NCBI GenBank assembly: GCA_963676385.2
Contig: CAXXMM010000005.1
Span: forward strand, 41,740 to 105,739
DNA length: 64,000 nucleotides
Source: UBA1422 sp963676385
GTDB taxonomy: Bacteria > Bacillota > Clostridia > Peptostreptococcales > Anaerovoracaceae
Reading direction: 5' to 3'
This document shows, piece by piece, positions 7,561-16,392 of this stretch. The translations under genes and the position numbers were made by a program. Numbering within the stretch: the stretch's first letter is position 1; every line of letters starts with the position of its first letter. Under the pieces are notes generated by a model that was given only the letters and a program-made list of their open reading frames with translations, ran no database searches and had not been told where the DNA came from.

Positions 7561-8682
7561 ATGAAGAGGAAAGTGAAAATATTTGCAGGAATTTCATTGT
7601 CAATAATCGTGTTGGTGTGTGCGGCTGTTATGTTATTGAGCAACGATAAAAATAGTAATATGAGTGACTATAATTCATTAAAATCTTTTGGAAACCAACA
7701 AGACAATTTCTGGAATACTTATGCGTATGATGGAAATAATCTGTATACGGTGACATGGCGACATGAAATTGGATCAGAAGATATGGAGAAAATTATAAAG
7801 TTGCAAATCGGAAGCCCCGCAGTACTTGAAAGCCTCTATTCTGTGTCTTCATCTATTAAAACTGTATATTCACTACCTTCATCTTCGGACATGTCTCTCA
7901 GGCAGGTAAGCGTATTTGACGGATGGGTCTATTTTGCAGAATGTGAAATAGACTCAGATGAATCCACAGAAATGTATTATCTTTATAGAATTCGAGAAGA
8001 TGGTAGTGACAGAGAAAAATTAGGGAAATTTAGTGGTCCAAAGGGGGATATGCTTTATGTTTTAACAGAAGAAAAGATAGTATATGAGGATGAAAAGGGC
8101 ATATCTACAATGAATCTGGATGGGACAGAAAAGGAAGCGATTATACCCGATGAAACAGAAGATGATACAGATATATATCTTGCAGGAGTTGACAATGGAT
8201 GGATTTATTATGAAAGCCATTATTACACAATATTTGAGCAAAATGATTTATTATATCGAACTCGGTTTGACGGTTCGGATATGCAGAAAGTCCTGGATTT
8301 AGCCGAAAAAAGACTGTATGTAGTGGATGGAGAGAAGATCTTTTTTTCTACTTACAGTGAATATAAACCGGAGGAGTATTTGAAAAAACAAACGATTGGC
8401 GGAGAAGAAAAGGTTTTGTTCGAAGCTTCGGATGGAGTTTATTTGTTTAATAAGGAAGGCAATTGGGTGTATTTTGGTGCCGGAAATAAAGTGTATCGGA
8501 TCAATACAGATGGGAAAAGTGAAGAAGAGACTGTCTATTGTTTTAGAGGCGAAGATAGTTTTGCATCATCTATTTCCGTATATGATGGAGATCTCCTTAT
8601 TACTTACAATGGGGGCCAAGTTATGTATATCAAACAGGATGGCACAGTAACAGATCTAACAGATTATGTGGGCAGACAGTAG
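7561..8682 (+). CDS. DUF5050-like beta-propeller surface protein
   Basis: A 373-residue protein with an N-terminal anchor (ISLSIIVLVCAAVMLL, residues ~12-27). The exported part has repeated units of the type 'DGWVYF ... YLYRIREDGSDREKL', 'NGWIYYES', 'NWVYFGAGNKVYRINTDG', the pattern of DUF5050/beta-propeller repeats. A SFGNQQ motif follows the anchor and is shared with the genes at 8818 and 17363. GACAGGAGGA precedes ATG 7561. Function unknown; a sensing or carbohydrate-binding role is possible but unsupported. Confidence 0.7.
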   Translation: MKRKVKIFAGISLSIIVLVCAAVMLLSNDKNSNMSDYNSLKSFGNQQDNFWNTYAYDGNNLYTVTWRHEIGSEDMEKIIKLQIGSPAVLESLYSVSSSIKTVYSLPSSSDMSLRQVSVFDGWVYFAECEIDSDESTEMYYLYRIREDGSDREKLGKFSGPKGDMLYVLTEEKIVYEDEKGISTMNLDGTEKEAIIPDETEDDTDIYLAGVDNGWIYYESHYYTIFEQNDLLYRTRFDGSDMQKVLDLAEKRLYVVDGEKIFFSTYSEYKPEEYLKKQTIGGEEKVLFEASDGVYLFNKEGNWVYFGAGNKVYRINTDGKSEEETVYCFRGEDSFASSISVYDGDLLITYNGGQVMYIKQDGTVTDLTDYVGRQ

Positions 8683-8817
8683 GTGAATTGGGGATCAAAA
8701 TAATAGAACTTATTGGTGTGGCTGGTTCTCAAGTAAAGACGGAAATTGGGTTTATGGAACAGTTGTGCTTTTGCCAATCTGATTCAATAAGTGTCGTTTG
8801 TGAAGAGGATTTAAGTA

Positions 8818-10542
8818 ATGAAATATGATAAAGGCCTAATAAAAAATATATGTAAAATGATCATTCTTGGAGCGGCTTGTTTTTCTATAAGTGCGTTTGT
8901 GGTATTTACCTTAACAGAAAACTTGGATTGGGGAGCAGGGATCATTATGACATGGCTCTTGCTTACAGGAGGGATGGGGACTTTGCTGTTAGGTATTTTC
9001 CAGCGCAATTTATTTGCAAGAAGAGCGGTGGGCGCCGTGGCGGCGGCGGCTTTTGTCACGTTTTTGGTAATATTGCTTTTGGGATATATTATGTCGGACA
9101 ATAATGATGATATGTATGGTTTCTATCTTATTCTTTGCCCCGTGATGGGCATTATTTATGGAGCCACTTTTGGTGGAATTTTTTATGGCCCCAAAGCCAT
9201 ATTAATGTTTTCCATTGTTTGTGGCGCCGTGGCTGTGCCTTTTGGAAATTTAAGTGAATATATAGGGGATGATATTGGAATAAATCCTTGGATGGAAAAT
9301 CTAATAGGGCAGTATGGGGACGTTATGTGGTACGTGCCAATTTGGACGGGAATTGGCGCAGGGATAGGGTTGTGTCTTGCCTTGTCCAAATTAAAGTTTC
9401 CCCATATGGGAGAAATAATGAAGAAAAAAGCAGTGGTGATTGCTGGCAGTATATTATTGGTACTGGTCGTGATATTTGCTACTTACTTACTGGTTGACAC
9501 CGATAGTTATATATCTAGCGACGAGAGTGAGACAAACAGTTGGGAAATGCCATCAGATCTGACCCCTGTACTGTCCTTTGGAAATCAGCAACAAAAGGAG
9601 TTATCTTATTATGCGTTTGGTGGAGATGACATCTATGTTGGGGAATTTGGGACGTTTCTTCGCGAGATTGTGAAGTTTCCAATTGAAACCCCTACAAACG
9701 CCGAAAAAATATATACCAAATTTCATCTGTTCAAAAATCGGGAAATCACCCAAGTCGCCTTATTTGACCATTGGATCTATTTTGTAGAAATGGGGCTTGA
9801 TCCAGGGGACTCTCTTTCCAAATATTCACTTTATCGGATGAAGAAAGATGGTGGGGAAAAGCAATTTTTGGCTGACTTTAAGTTAAACTACCCCGACGAA
9901 GAAGTGTCATTTATCCTGACAGAAGAGGCTATTCTTTACAATAATGGTTCTGAAATTTATGCAATCAGTTTAAGCGGAGGTTCATCGAAAAAACTTCCGG
10001 GAGAAGATTATTATTTATTTGGAATAGACGATGGATGGATATATTATACAGGGGGAGACTCTGAAGACTACAGCTTTCTGCATCGCATGCACATTGATGG
10101 AACTGGGAAAGAAAAGGTTCTCGAATTAGCTGACGCAAGAGGAGTTATTGTGGACCAAGGGCAGGAGTTTTATCTTACCAGCAACAAGAAAATAACAGAG
10201 CATAAAGTAATAATGAGAACGAATGACGGAAAGGAAACGGCGTTGGCTGAATGCTCGGATTGGACAGAGTGCCTGAACAAAGAGGGCGACTGGCTGTATT
10301 TTGCGGACGGGAATGACCTGTATAAGTTGAATGTGGCGAAGAAAGGCGAAAAGCAATTGGTCTACAGTTTTCCGGACGAGGCCTGCTACATAAAAAACAT
10401 CTACTTGCAGGATGGCGATGTCTTTGTTGTAAGCCACAAAGACGAAGGGAGTATTCTGATAGAAGAAAAGAAGATATATATCAAAAAGGATGGCACGGAA
10501 ATCGATTTGACAAATGTTTTGCCGGAATATGAGAATGATTAA
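8818..10542 (+). CDS. Polytopic membrane protein with DUF5050-like domain
   Basis: A 574-residue protein in two parts. Residues ~1-230 hold about six or seven hydrophobic segments (for example IIMTWLLLTGGMGTLLLGIF and the last one IAGSILLVLVVIFATYLLV). After SFGNQQ (about residue 258), an extracytoplasmic domain repeats the 'DHWIYF ... LYRMKKDGGEK', 'DGWIYYTGG' and 'DWLYFADGNDLYKL' units of the preceding gene. GAAGAGG precedes the ATG. It seems to be a paralogue of 7561-8682 in which a membrane module replaced the simple anchor. Function unknown. Confidence 0.7.
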   Translation: MKYDKGLIKNICKMIILGAACFSISAFVVFTLTENLDWGAGIIMTWLLLTGGMGTLLLGIFQRNLFARRAVGAVAAAAFVTFLVILLLGYIMSDNNDDMYGFYLILCPVMGIIYGATFGGIFYGPKAILMFSIVCGAVAVPFGNLSEYIGDDIGINPWMENLIGQYGDVMWYVPIWTGIGAGIGLCLALSKLKFPHMGEIMKKKAVVIAGSILLVLVVIFATYLLVDTDSYISSDESETNSWEMPSDLTPVLSFGNQQQKELSYYAFGGDDIYVGEFGTFLREIVKFPIETPTNAEKIYTKFHLFKNREITQVALFDHWIYFVEMGLDPGDSLSKYSLYRMKKDGGEKQFLADFKLNYPDEEVSFILTEEAILYNNGSEIYAISLSGGSSKKLPGEDYYLFGIDDGWIYYTGGDSEDYSFLHRMHIDGTGKEKVLELADARGVIVDQGQEFYLTSNKKITEHKVIMRTNDGKETALAECSDWTECLNKEGDWLYFADGNDLYKLNVAKKGEKQLVYSFPDEACYIKNIYLQDGDVFVVSHKDEGSILIEEKKIYIKKDGTEIDLTNVLPEYEND

Positions 10543-10569
10543 ATGGCGCCCTGAGATAGGGTAACCTCC

Positions 10570-12348
10570 CTACAGCCCCAACTCTCGAATTCGTCGGTAC
10601 AAAGTAGATTCGCTGATGCCCAATAGGGATGCCGCTTTTCGCTTCCCGTCCAAAGAGGTGCCGGTTTTTTTCAGGCAGGCGGAAATGACGGTGCGGTGGG
10701 CCGCATCGGTGGTCTCCTTCAAGGTTGGATCTTCATTTTTGAAGAAAGAGAAGGATGCTTCCCCAGGGTTTTTGTCTGTAGTGATAAAAGCGCCTGAAGA
10801 GGGGGCTTCTTTTTGAATGCGGGGAGGCAGGTTGGTCAACAGGATTTCCTTGCCGGAGGCCATGTTGACACCATATTCCACGGCGTTTTCCAGTTCCCGC
10901 ACGTTTCCCGGCCAAGGGTACCCGGAAAGCAATTCCATAGCCTGTGGATGAAACCCTTTCACCTCTTTGCCTAATAATTTGTTGAATCGGGACAAGGTAT
11001 CCATCAGAAGCAAAGTAATATCATCTCCCCGTTCCCGAAGAGAGGGAATGATCAACGGAATGACGTTAAGACGAAAATATAAATCTTCCCGGAATTCCCC
11101 TTTTTGGATCAGATCTTCCAAGTCTTTGTTGGTGGCGGCGATGATTCGCACGTCGGTTTTGATAGGCAAAACCCCGCCCACTCTTTCCATGGATTTGTTC
11201 TGAAGAACGTGAAGCAGCTTCACCTGAAGGTGAATGGGCATGTCGCCGATTTCGTCTAAAAAGATGGTTCCTTTGTTGGCGATTTCAAATTTCCCCGGCT
11301 TTCCCATGGTGGAGGCCCCGGTGAAAGCACCTTTTTCGTATCCAAACAATTCGCTTTCCAAAAGGGCATCGGGAATGGCACCGCAGTTAATGGAAATAAA
11401 GGGTCCGGCGAACCGGGGGCTGGCACTGTGAATGGCTCTGGCGAACAGTTCCTTGCCTGTGCCGCTTTCTCCGGTGATTAACACGGTGGAGTCGGTGGTG
11501 GAAACTTGCAGGGCCCGGCGTTTTGCCTCAAGGATAGGCTGGCTTTGACCCAGTATGTTTTCAAAGGTGGTGCCGCTGTCGGTGTGGGCCAGCTGACTGG
11601 CTTTGGCTGCCGCTTCTTCCATATCCTGAAACAGATACATCATGCCAATGCCGGGAATGGGCACGGCGGTGAAAAAGAATCGTTTTTCTTCTGAAACGAT
11701 TTCCTTGGTGGTGGCTTGGCCGTTTCTCCCGGGCATGGAAAAAAAGTCCTCTTTGGGAAACAGTTTTTCAATATTCATCCCCACCATTTCTTCCCGTTTG
11801 CGATTAAGCAGCATTTCGCAGGTGAAGTTGCAGGAAAATATCTTACCGTCTCCATCGGTGGCCAACAGGCCTTCCGGCATGGATTCCAGCATGGAAGCCA
11901 ATTTGGAATTGCTTTGGGACTCGATAAGCTTGCTGGCAATCAGTTCGGACATGCGGCGAAGAAAATTCAGATAGGTGCCACTTTTTGATGACATTTTTTC
12001 TTGCTGTTTGGGGGTGAAAGCAACCAGGCCGATGATGCCGATGATTTGATTTTCCACCTGAATGGGGCAACTGATTTCGGCAAATTCCCCCTCTTTTTGG
12101 TTATAATTGAGATCCTTTCGAACGTCCATACAAACATATTCCCGGCCGGTTCGCAAAATAGACGCATAAATGTAACTGGAGTCCAGCATCCCGTCTTCCT
12201 CCAAAGAACCGATTTTTTTTACGTACCTTCCGGTGCCGCCGATGATGCGAAGTCGTTGGTCCACAATTTCTGTTTCAATATCCAGGGCAGCGGTAATGGC
12301 TTCGGCCACCTGCATAACGGTATTTTGAATAGATGAAAGTGTAAGCAT
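10570..12348 (-). CDS. Sigma-54-dependent transcriptional activator
   Basis: A 592-residue enhancer-binding protein. An N-terminal GAF-like sensory region (residues ~1-150) is followed by a PAS domain (~150-250), the AAA+ domain (~265-500) with Walker A GESGTGKE, the sigma-54 contact loop GAFTGAS and Walker B GTIFLDEIGD, and a Fis-type helix-turn-helix at the end (KAASLLGISESTLYRRI). It lies divergent from a transaminase/SDR operon that has a -24/-12 promoter, so it very likely activates that operon in response to a small molecule. A -35/-10 promoter on the minus strand overlaps TTGTCA repeats, which suggests autoregulation. Confidence 0.93.
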   Translation of the reverse strand: MLTLSSIQNTVMQVAEAITAALDIETEIVDQRLRIIGGTGRYVKKIGSLEEDGMLDSSYIYASILRTGREYVCMDVRKDLNYNQKEGEFAEISCPIQVENQIIGIIGLVAFTPKQQEKMSSKSGTYLNFLRRMSELIASKLIESQSNSKLASMLESMPEGLLATDGDGKIFSCNFTCEMLLNRKREEMVGMNIEKLFPKEDFFSMPGRNGQATTKEIVSEEKRFFFTAVPIPGIGMMYLFQDMEEAAAKASQLAHTDSGTTFENILGQSQPILEAKRRALQVSTTDSTVLITGESGTGKELFARAIHSASPRFAGPFISINCGAIPDALLESELFGYEKGAFTGASTMGKPGKFEIANKGTIFLDEIGDMPIHLQVKLLHVLQNKSMERVGGVLPIKTDVRIIAATNKDLEDLIQKGEFREDLYFRLNVIPLIIPSLRERGDDITLLLMDTLSRFNKLLGKEVKGFHPQAMELLSGYPWPGNVRELENAVEYGVNMASGKEILLTNLPPRIQKEAPSSGAFITTDKNPGEASFSFFKNEDPTLKETTDAAHRTVISACLKKTGTSLDGKRKAASLLGISESTLYRRIRELGL

Positions 12349-12387
12349 AGAAATCCCCTTCTTTTTCTTTCCTGCGTTGTTAGGAGC

Positions 12388-12417
12388 ATTGTATCATCCG
12401 GTGGAGATAATTGTCAA
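12388..12417 (-). promoter_or_regulatory. Vegetative promoter of the sigma-54 activator
   Basis: Read on the minus strand: TTGACA, 18 bases, TACAAT. Both boxes are close to consensus. The -35 box overlaps one of the TTGTCA motifs proposed as activator sites. Confidence 0.7.
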
Positions 12418-12448
12418 TTTTAACAATCATCATTGTCATATTTGACAA
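12411..12448. promoter_or_regulatory. Candidate upstream activator sites
   Basis: TTGTCAA (12411-12417), TTGTCA (12433-12438) and TTGACAA (12442-12448) form direct and inverted copies of one motif. They lie about 220 bases before the -24/-12 promoter, a usual distance for an enhancer-binding protein. The rest of the 406-base intergenic region holds no gene that I can support. Confidence 0.5.
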
Positions 12449-12664
12449 CTCGGTGGCGCTTTCTGGAGAAAAACCTGGACTTCGGGGGTGAAATCATGAC
12501 CGCAAAAAAACCTGCAGCAAACTTTTTCAGCGTGTGGATCGTTTCAAGTCTTTTCAAAAATCCTTGCAGATTCAAGGTGTTTTCAGGTTTTGGAAATATC
12601 ATCAGCATTGAAGATGAAAATTTGGCGTAGCGTTTTGGTTGGGATGATGGCAGAATCATCTTGT

Positions 12665-12680
12665 TGGCATGGGACTTGCA
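12665..12680 (+). promoter_or_regulatory. Sigma-54 (-24/-12) promoter
   Basis: TTGGCATGGGACTTGCA matches the consensus TGGCAC-N5-TTGCA with correct spacing: GG at 12666-12667 and GC at 12678-12679. It lies 75 bases before the transaminase start and opposite a sigma-54 activator gene. Confidence 0.85.
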
Positions 12681-12754
12681 CCTATATATATGACGTGAAG
12701 AGAAACAAAGTAATGAGACATGAAAATGTTTACAGATCCATTTAGGAAAGGAAA

Positions 12755-14110
12755 ATGAAAATGATTAACAGAGACAAACTCAAGGCTCAGATGGCCAAAG
12801 AAATTGAGCTATTCGACAAGAATCACCCTAAATCCGGCGAACTGTACAAAAGAGCTCAGGGCAGCCTGCTTCAGGGTGTTCCTATGAATTGGATGACCAA
12901 GTGGGCAGGAAGCTATCCTGTTTTCGTTGAAACCGCCAAGGGCGCCCATTTCTGGGATGTGGACGGAAACGAATATCTGGATCTCTGTCTGGGAGATACC
13001 GGTTCCATGATTGGCCATGCCGTTGAACCGGCAGTGAAAGCAATCACTGAATACGTACAAAAAGGCACCACCCTGATGCTTCCCACAGAAGACGCAGTAT
13101 GGGTAGGAGAAGAACTGAACAGAAGGTTCGGTATGAAATACTGGCAGTTTTCCACCAGCGCGACCGATGCCAATCGTTTTGCCCTGAGACTTTGCAGAGA
13201 AGTCACCCAACGGCCAAAAGTTGTGGTATATAACTGGTGCTACCATGGCTCCGTTGACGAAACCGTGGCAGTCATTGATGAAAAAACCGGCAAGACCGTA
13301 GCAAAAGACGGTAGCTTAGGACCCCAGTGTGATCCTGCTATCACCACCAAAGTCATTGAATGGAATGACGTGGCAGCTCTTGAAAATGCGTTGAAAGACA
13401 GGGATGTGGCCGCTGTACTGGCGGAACCTGTTATGACCAACTGCGGAATCGTTCACCCTATTCCCGGATATCATGACAAGCTTCGAGAGCTTTGCACCAA
13501 GTACGGTACATTGCTGATTATTGATGAAACCCACACCATTTGTGCCGGCGTTGGCGGATGTACCAAAGAGTACAACCTGAAGCCGGATATGGTCGTTGTG
13601 GGCAAAACCATTGCTGCCGGCATCCCTGCAGGGGCATATGGATTCACTGAAGAGCTGGGCAAAAAAGTGGCCGCAGCCATTCCTCCCGAACTATGTGATA
13701 TCGGCGGAATCGGTGGCACTTTGGCAGCCAATGCGTTGAGCATGCATGCCATGAAAGCCGTTCTTAGCGAAGTTTTGACTCAAGACTATTACAACAAAAA
13801 CATTCCGCTGGCTGTCAAGTTTAATCAAGGCATCCAGTCGGTCATCGACAAGTATGACCTGCCTTGGAACACCACTCAGCTGGGCTGCAGAACCGAATAT
13901 TGGTTTAGAAAGGCACCTGCCATGAACGGTGGAGAAGCCGAAGCAGCCGTAGACTTTGAACTGGACCAGTACATGCACCTTGCTTCTTTGAACAGAGGCA
14001 TTTTGATGACACCTTTCCACAACATGGCGTTGATTTCTGCCGAGACGTCAGAAAAGGACATCGACCATCATACGAAAGTGTTTGACGAAATCGTCAGCAA
14101 CATTCTGTAG
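12755..14110 (+). CDS. Class III PLP aminotransferase
   Basis: A 451-residue fold-type I transaminase of the class III (glutamate-1-semialdehyde aminomutase-like) group. Visible features are the FWDVDGNEYLDLCLGDTG segment, the cofactor Asp in LLIIDETHT and the Schiff-base Lys in VVVGKTIAAG. The VPMNWM and GDTG segments resemble, from memory, beta-amino-acid transaminases. ATG 12755 follows GGAAAGGA; ATG 12761 is also possible. It is first in a two-gene operon with an SDR (2-base gap). The pair probably deaminates an amine or beta-amino acid and reduces (or oxidises) the resulting carbonyl; the substrate cannot be read from sequence. Confidence 0.88.
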   Translation: MKMINRDKLKAQMAKEIELFDKNHPKSGELYKRAQGSLLQGVPMNWMTKWAGSYPVFVETAKGAHFWDVDGNEYLDLCLGDTGSMIGHAVEPAVKAITEYVQKGTTLMLPTEDAVWVGEELNRRFGMKYWQFSTSATDANRFALRLCREVTQRPKVVVYNWCYHGSVDETVAVIDEKTGKTVAKDGSLGPQCDPAITTKVIEWNDVAALENALKDRDVAAVLAEPVMTNCGIVHPIPGYHDKLRELCTKYGTLLIIDETHTICAGVGGCTKEYNLKPDMVVVGKTIAAGIPAGAYGFTEELGKKVAAAIPPELCDIGGIGGTLAANALSMHAMKAVLSEVLTQDYYNKNIPLAVKFNQGIQSVIDKYDLPWNTTQLGCRTEYWFRKAPAMNGGEAEAAVDFELDQYMHLASLNRGILMTPFHNMALISAETSEKDIDHHTKVFDEIVSNIL

Positions 14111-14112
14111 TC

Positions 14113-14910
14113 ATGAATAAATTTATTGACTTTACAGATCGGATTTGCCTGGTAACCGGCGCTGGCAGCGAGTCGGGAATTGGGTTTCAAACAGCCAAAA
14201 TCCTTGGACACTTGGGAGGCAAAATCATTTTGACCGCAACCACGAAGCGAGTGTATCAACGAGCGGAAGAACTTCGAGGCTTGGGCGTTGAGGTAGAAGG
14301 GTTTGTTGCAGACTTGATGGACCGAGGCCAGGTGAACGAGTTGGTGGAAAACGTCATCCAAAAATACCGGGTTATTGATGTGTTAATCAACAATGCGGGA
14401 ATGATTCAAGTTGGTCAGGAAGACGAATCCTTCACCTTTGACCAGCTCACCGATGAAAGTTGGGATTCCTCCATTGACCGAAATTTGAATATCTGCTTCA
14501 ATGTGACGAGAGCAGTATTGCCCCACATGATTAAAAATCAATATGGGCGTATCGTCAACACCTCTTCGGTTACCGGACCTGTGGTCAGTAACCCCGGGTC
14601 GGCAGCCTATGGTGCGGCAAAAGCCGCCATCATTGGCATGAGCAAATCCATTGCCATTGAGACGGCTAAGTACAACATTATGATCAATAACGTACTTCCC
14701 GGCTGGATTGCCACTGCATCCCAAACGGAGGAAGAAGCGGTGGGGGCCCAAAACACTCCTGCAGGGAGAGGCGGCACCCCGGAAGAAGTGGCCAATATGA
14801 ATGTATTTCTGGCATCTGATAAAGCCTCTTACATTACGGGGCAGGAATTTATTGTAGATGGAGGAAACACCATTCAAGAGTACAAAGGCCCGTCAGACCT
14901 TTATTATTAA
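14113..14910 (+). CDS. Short-chain dehydrogenase/reductase
   Basis: A 265-residue SDR with the NAD(P)-binding TGAGSESGIG, NNAG (about residue 94), catalytic Ser in NTSSV and the YGAAK active-site pair, and the C-terminal ITGQEFIVDGG. The glycine motif has two extra residues compared with the common TGxxxGIG. It begins two bases after the transaminase stop and must share its sigma-54 promoter. Its likely role is to convert the carbonyl product of the transaminase (inference). Confidence 0.88.
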   Translation: MNKFIDFTDRICLVTGAGSESGIGFQTAKILGHLGGKIILTATTKRVYQRAEELRGLGVEVEGFVADLMDRGQVNELVENVIQKYRVIDVLINNAGMIQVGQEDESFTFDQLTDESWDSSIDRNLNICFNVTRAVLPHMIKNQYGRIVNTSSVTGPVVSNPGSAAYGAAKAAIIGMSKSIAIETAKYNIMINNVLPGWIATASQTEEEAVGAQNTPAGRGGTPEEVANMNVFLASDKASYITGQEFIVDGGNTIQEYKGPSDLYY

Positions 14911-14997
14911 ACAATCCCTCATAACAATATCTCAAATTGATTCCCTAAAGATCAAAACGATCTTCACAAGCCACCATCTGAAATGAGAACAGATGTT

Positions 14998-15034
14998 GCC
15001 GCCGGCCATAAAATGGTCGGCGGTAGGCTTTTTT
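14998..15034 (+). terminator. Terminator of the transaminase-SDR operon
   Basis: GCCGCCGGCCA (14998-15008) and TGGTCGGCGGT (15014-15024) form an 11-bp stem with two G-U pairs, followed by AGGC and a T run. Confidence 0.85.
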
Positions 15035-15087
15035 TGACTGGTTGCAAAGATCGAAAACATTTTTATGTTGTACTAGCATGTATAATA

Positions 15088-15096
15088 TGATATAAT
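15088..15096 (+). promoter_or_regulatory. Extended -10 promoter before the leader peptide
   Basis: TGATATAAT is an extended -10 element. The -35 region (TTGTAC, 17 bases upstream) is poor. The leader peptide ATG lies 32 bases downstream. Confidence 0.5.
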
Positions 15097-15127
15097 ATAT
15101 ATAAATAATTATGAAGGAGGAGTTTTT

Positions 15128-15184
15128 ATGGTTCGCATACAACTGGAGCAAGTGAGCATTTGTCCTCCCGGAGGCAAAAGGTAA
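15128..15184 (+). CDS. 18-residue leader peptide upstream of rsgA
   Basis: AAGGAGGAG directly precedes an ATG that opens MVRIQLEQVSICPPGGKR and stops at TAA. The ribosome binding site is stronger than that of rsgA. The codons for Pro-Pro-Gly-Gly (CCTCCCGGAGGC) lie in a segment, TCCTCCCGG, that is perfectly complementary to CCGGGAGGA at 15219-15227. Ribosome position on the leader could therefore decide which hairpin forms. The first residues resemble the beginning of ABC ATPases, so a gene remnant is an alternative. Confidence 0.5.
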   Translation: MVRIQLEQVSICPPGGKR

Positions 15185-15234
15185 TTCTTTTGTTTTGAGT
15201 TTCAATTTGAATTCTGCCCGGGAGGAGTTTTTCG

Positions 15235-15317
15235 CCGGGTATTTTTATGCCCGGAATAAATGGTACCCGGGTATTTTTATGCCCAAAGTCGGTAAAACCC
15301 GGGTATTTTTCACCCCG
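15235..15317 (+). repeat. Three 32-bp-period hairpin repeats
   Basis: CCGGGTATTTTTATGCCC-type units begin at 15235, 15267 and 15299, exactly 32 bases apart. Each has CCGGG and a C-rich arm around a T-rich loop and can form a small hairpin. They lie between the leader peptide and the rsgA start at 15345. Confidence 0.7.
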
Positions 15318-15344
15318 AAAATAAAAAAATTATGGAGAAATCAA

Positions 15345-16316
15345 ATGGAAAACAAAAGATATTTAGGAAGAATTATTTCCCAGCATCATCAGCAGTATGA
15401 AGTCATTACCAAAAACAATGAAACTTCCTTTCTTGGGGTTTTGTCGGGAAAGCTTGCTTATGAAACCAAAAAAACATTAGACTACCCTCTTGTAGGGGAT
15501 TGGGTGGAGTTGGACCGAGATACGGACCGTGAGGGAGATGCTGTCATTCTCAGCCTGAAGCCTCGAACTACGCTTCTTCAAAGAACCCAGGCAGGCACCA
15601 GTGGAAACACTCAAGGAATCGCAGCCAACGTGGACATTTTGTTTATCTGTATGTCATTGAACCACGACTTTAATAGGCGAAGGTTGGAACGATATTTGGC
15701 GGTGGCCTATGGATGCAATATCCGACCGGTGGTTTTGTTGACCAAAGCGGACTTGACAGAGGAAAAAGAATTGTACCAAATCGAGATTGAAAAAGATCAT
15801 CCCGGCGTGGAGGTATACCTTTCCTCCAGTTTTACCGGGGACGGTTTGCCACAAATCAGGGAATTGATTCACAGAGAAAAAACCGTTGCCTTTGTTGGAT
15901 CCTCCGGTGTGGGAAAATCAACCATTATCAATGAATTGCTTGGCAAGAAAGCCATGGAAACCGCTGAAATTCGACAGGATGATGCCAGAGGTAGACACAC
16001 CACCACCTACAGACAACTGTTTGTTTTGGAGGATGGCGGCGCGGTCATCGATTCCCCGGGGATCCGGGAATTGGCCTTGGATGAAAGTGATGTAGATGAG
16101 GTTTTTGAAGACATCATTGACTTGGCGTTGGAATGTCGATTCTACGACTGTACCCACGGCAATGAGCCGGGGTGCGCCTTGAAACAGGCCATCAGAGAAG
16201 GCAAGTTGGATCCCAAACGGTTTAATAGTTACATGAAACTCAAAGCGGAAGAAGAAGCAAGGATTTTGCGGAAAACCACCAAGAAATTTGTTCCGCTGGT
16301 TTATAATAAGTGGTAA
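15345..16316 (+). CDS. rsgA: Ribosome small-subunit GTPase RsgA
   Basis: A 323-residue circularly permuted GTPase that assists late maturation of the 30S subunit. An OB-fold comes first, then the G motifs in permuted order: G4 LLTKADL, G1 GSSGVGKST, G3 DSPG. A zinc module closes the protein (CRFYDCTHGNEPGC). ATG 15345 follows TGGAGAA; a longer reading to 15195 would run through the hairpin repeats and is rejected. The unusual leader suggests control of rsgA at the RNA level. Confidence 0.92.
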   Translation: MENKRYLGRIISQHHQQYEVITKNNETSFLGVLSGKLAYETKKTLDYPLVGDWVELDRDTDREGDAVILSLKPRTTLLQRTQAGTSGNTQGIAANVDILFICMSLNHDFNRRRLERYLAVAYGCNIRPVVLLTKADLTEEKELYQIEIEKDHPGVEVYLSSSFTGDGLPQIRELIHREKTVAFVGSSGVGKSTIINELLGKKAMETAEIRQDDARGRHTTTYRQLFVLEDGGAVIDSPGIRELALDESDVDEVFEDIIDLALECRFYDCTHGNEPGCALKQAIREGKLDPKRFNSYMKLKAEEEARILRKTTKKFVPLVYNKW

Positions 16317-16323
16317 AATATCA

Positions 16324-16359
16324 GGGAAGAATCCCGGGAGAAAGCCCCCGGGAATTCCC
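16324..16359 (+). promoter_or_regulatory. GC-rich hairpin between rsgA and SDR
   Basis: GGGAA-N3-TCCCGGG pairs with CCCGGGA-N-TTCCC, about 12 bp. No T run follows (TTGATG), so it may attenuate or protect the transcript rather than end it. Confidence 0.55.
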
Positions 16360-16392
16360 TTGATGAAATCCAAGAAGAAGAAAGGAATGCCC

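Noticed and set aside
15195..15344. 50-residue N-terminal extension of RsgA
   Set aside because: It would translate the three hairpin repeats and has no homology; ATG 15345 has its own ribosome site and the normal RsgA start.
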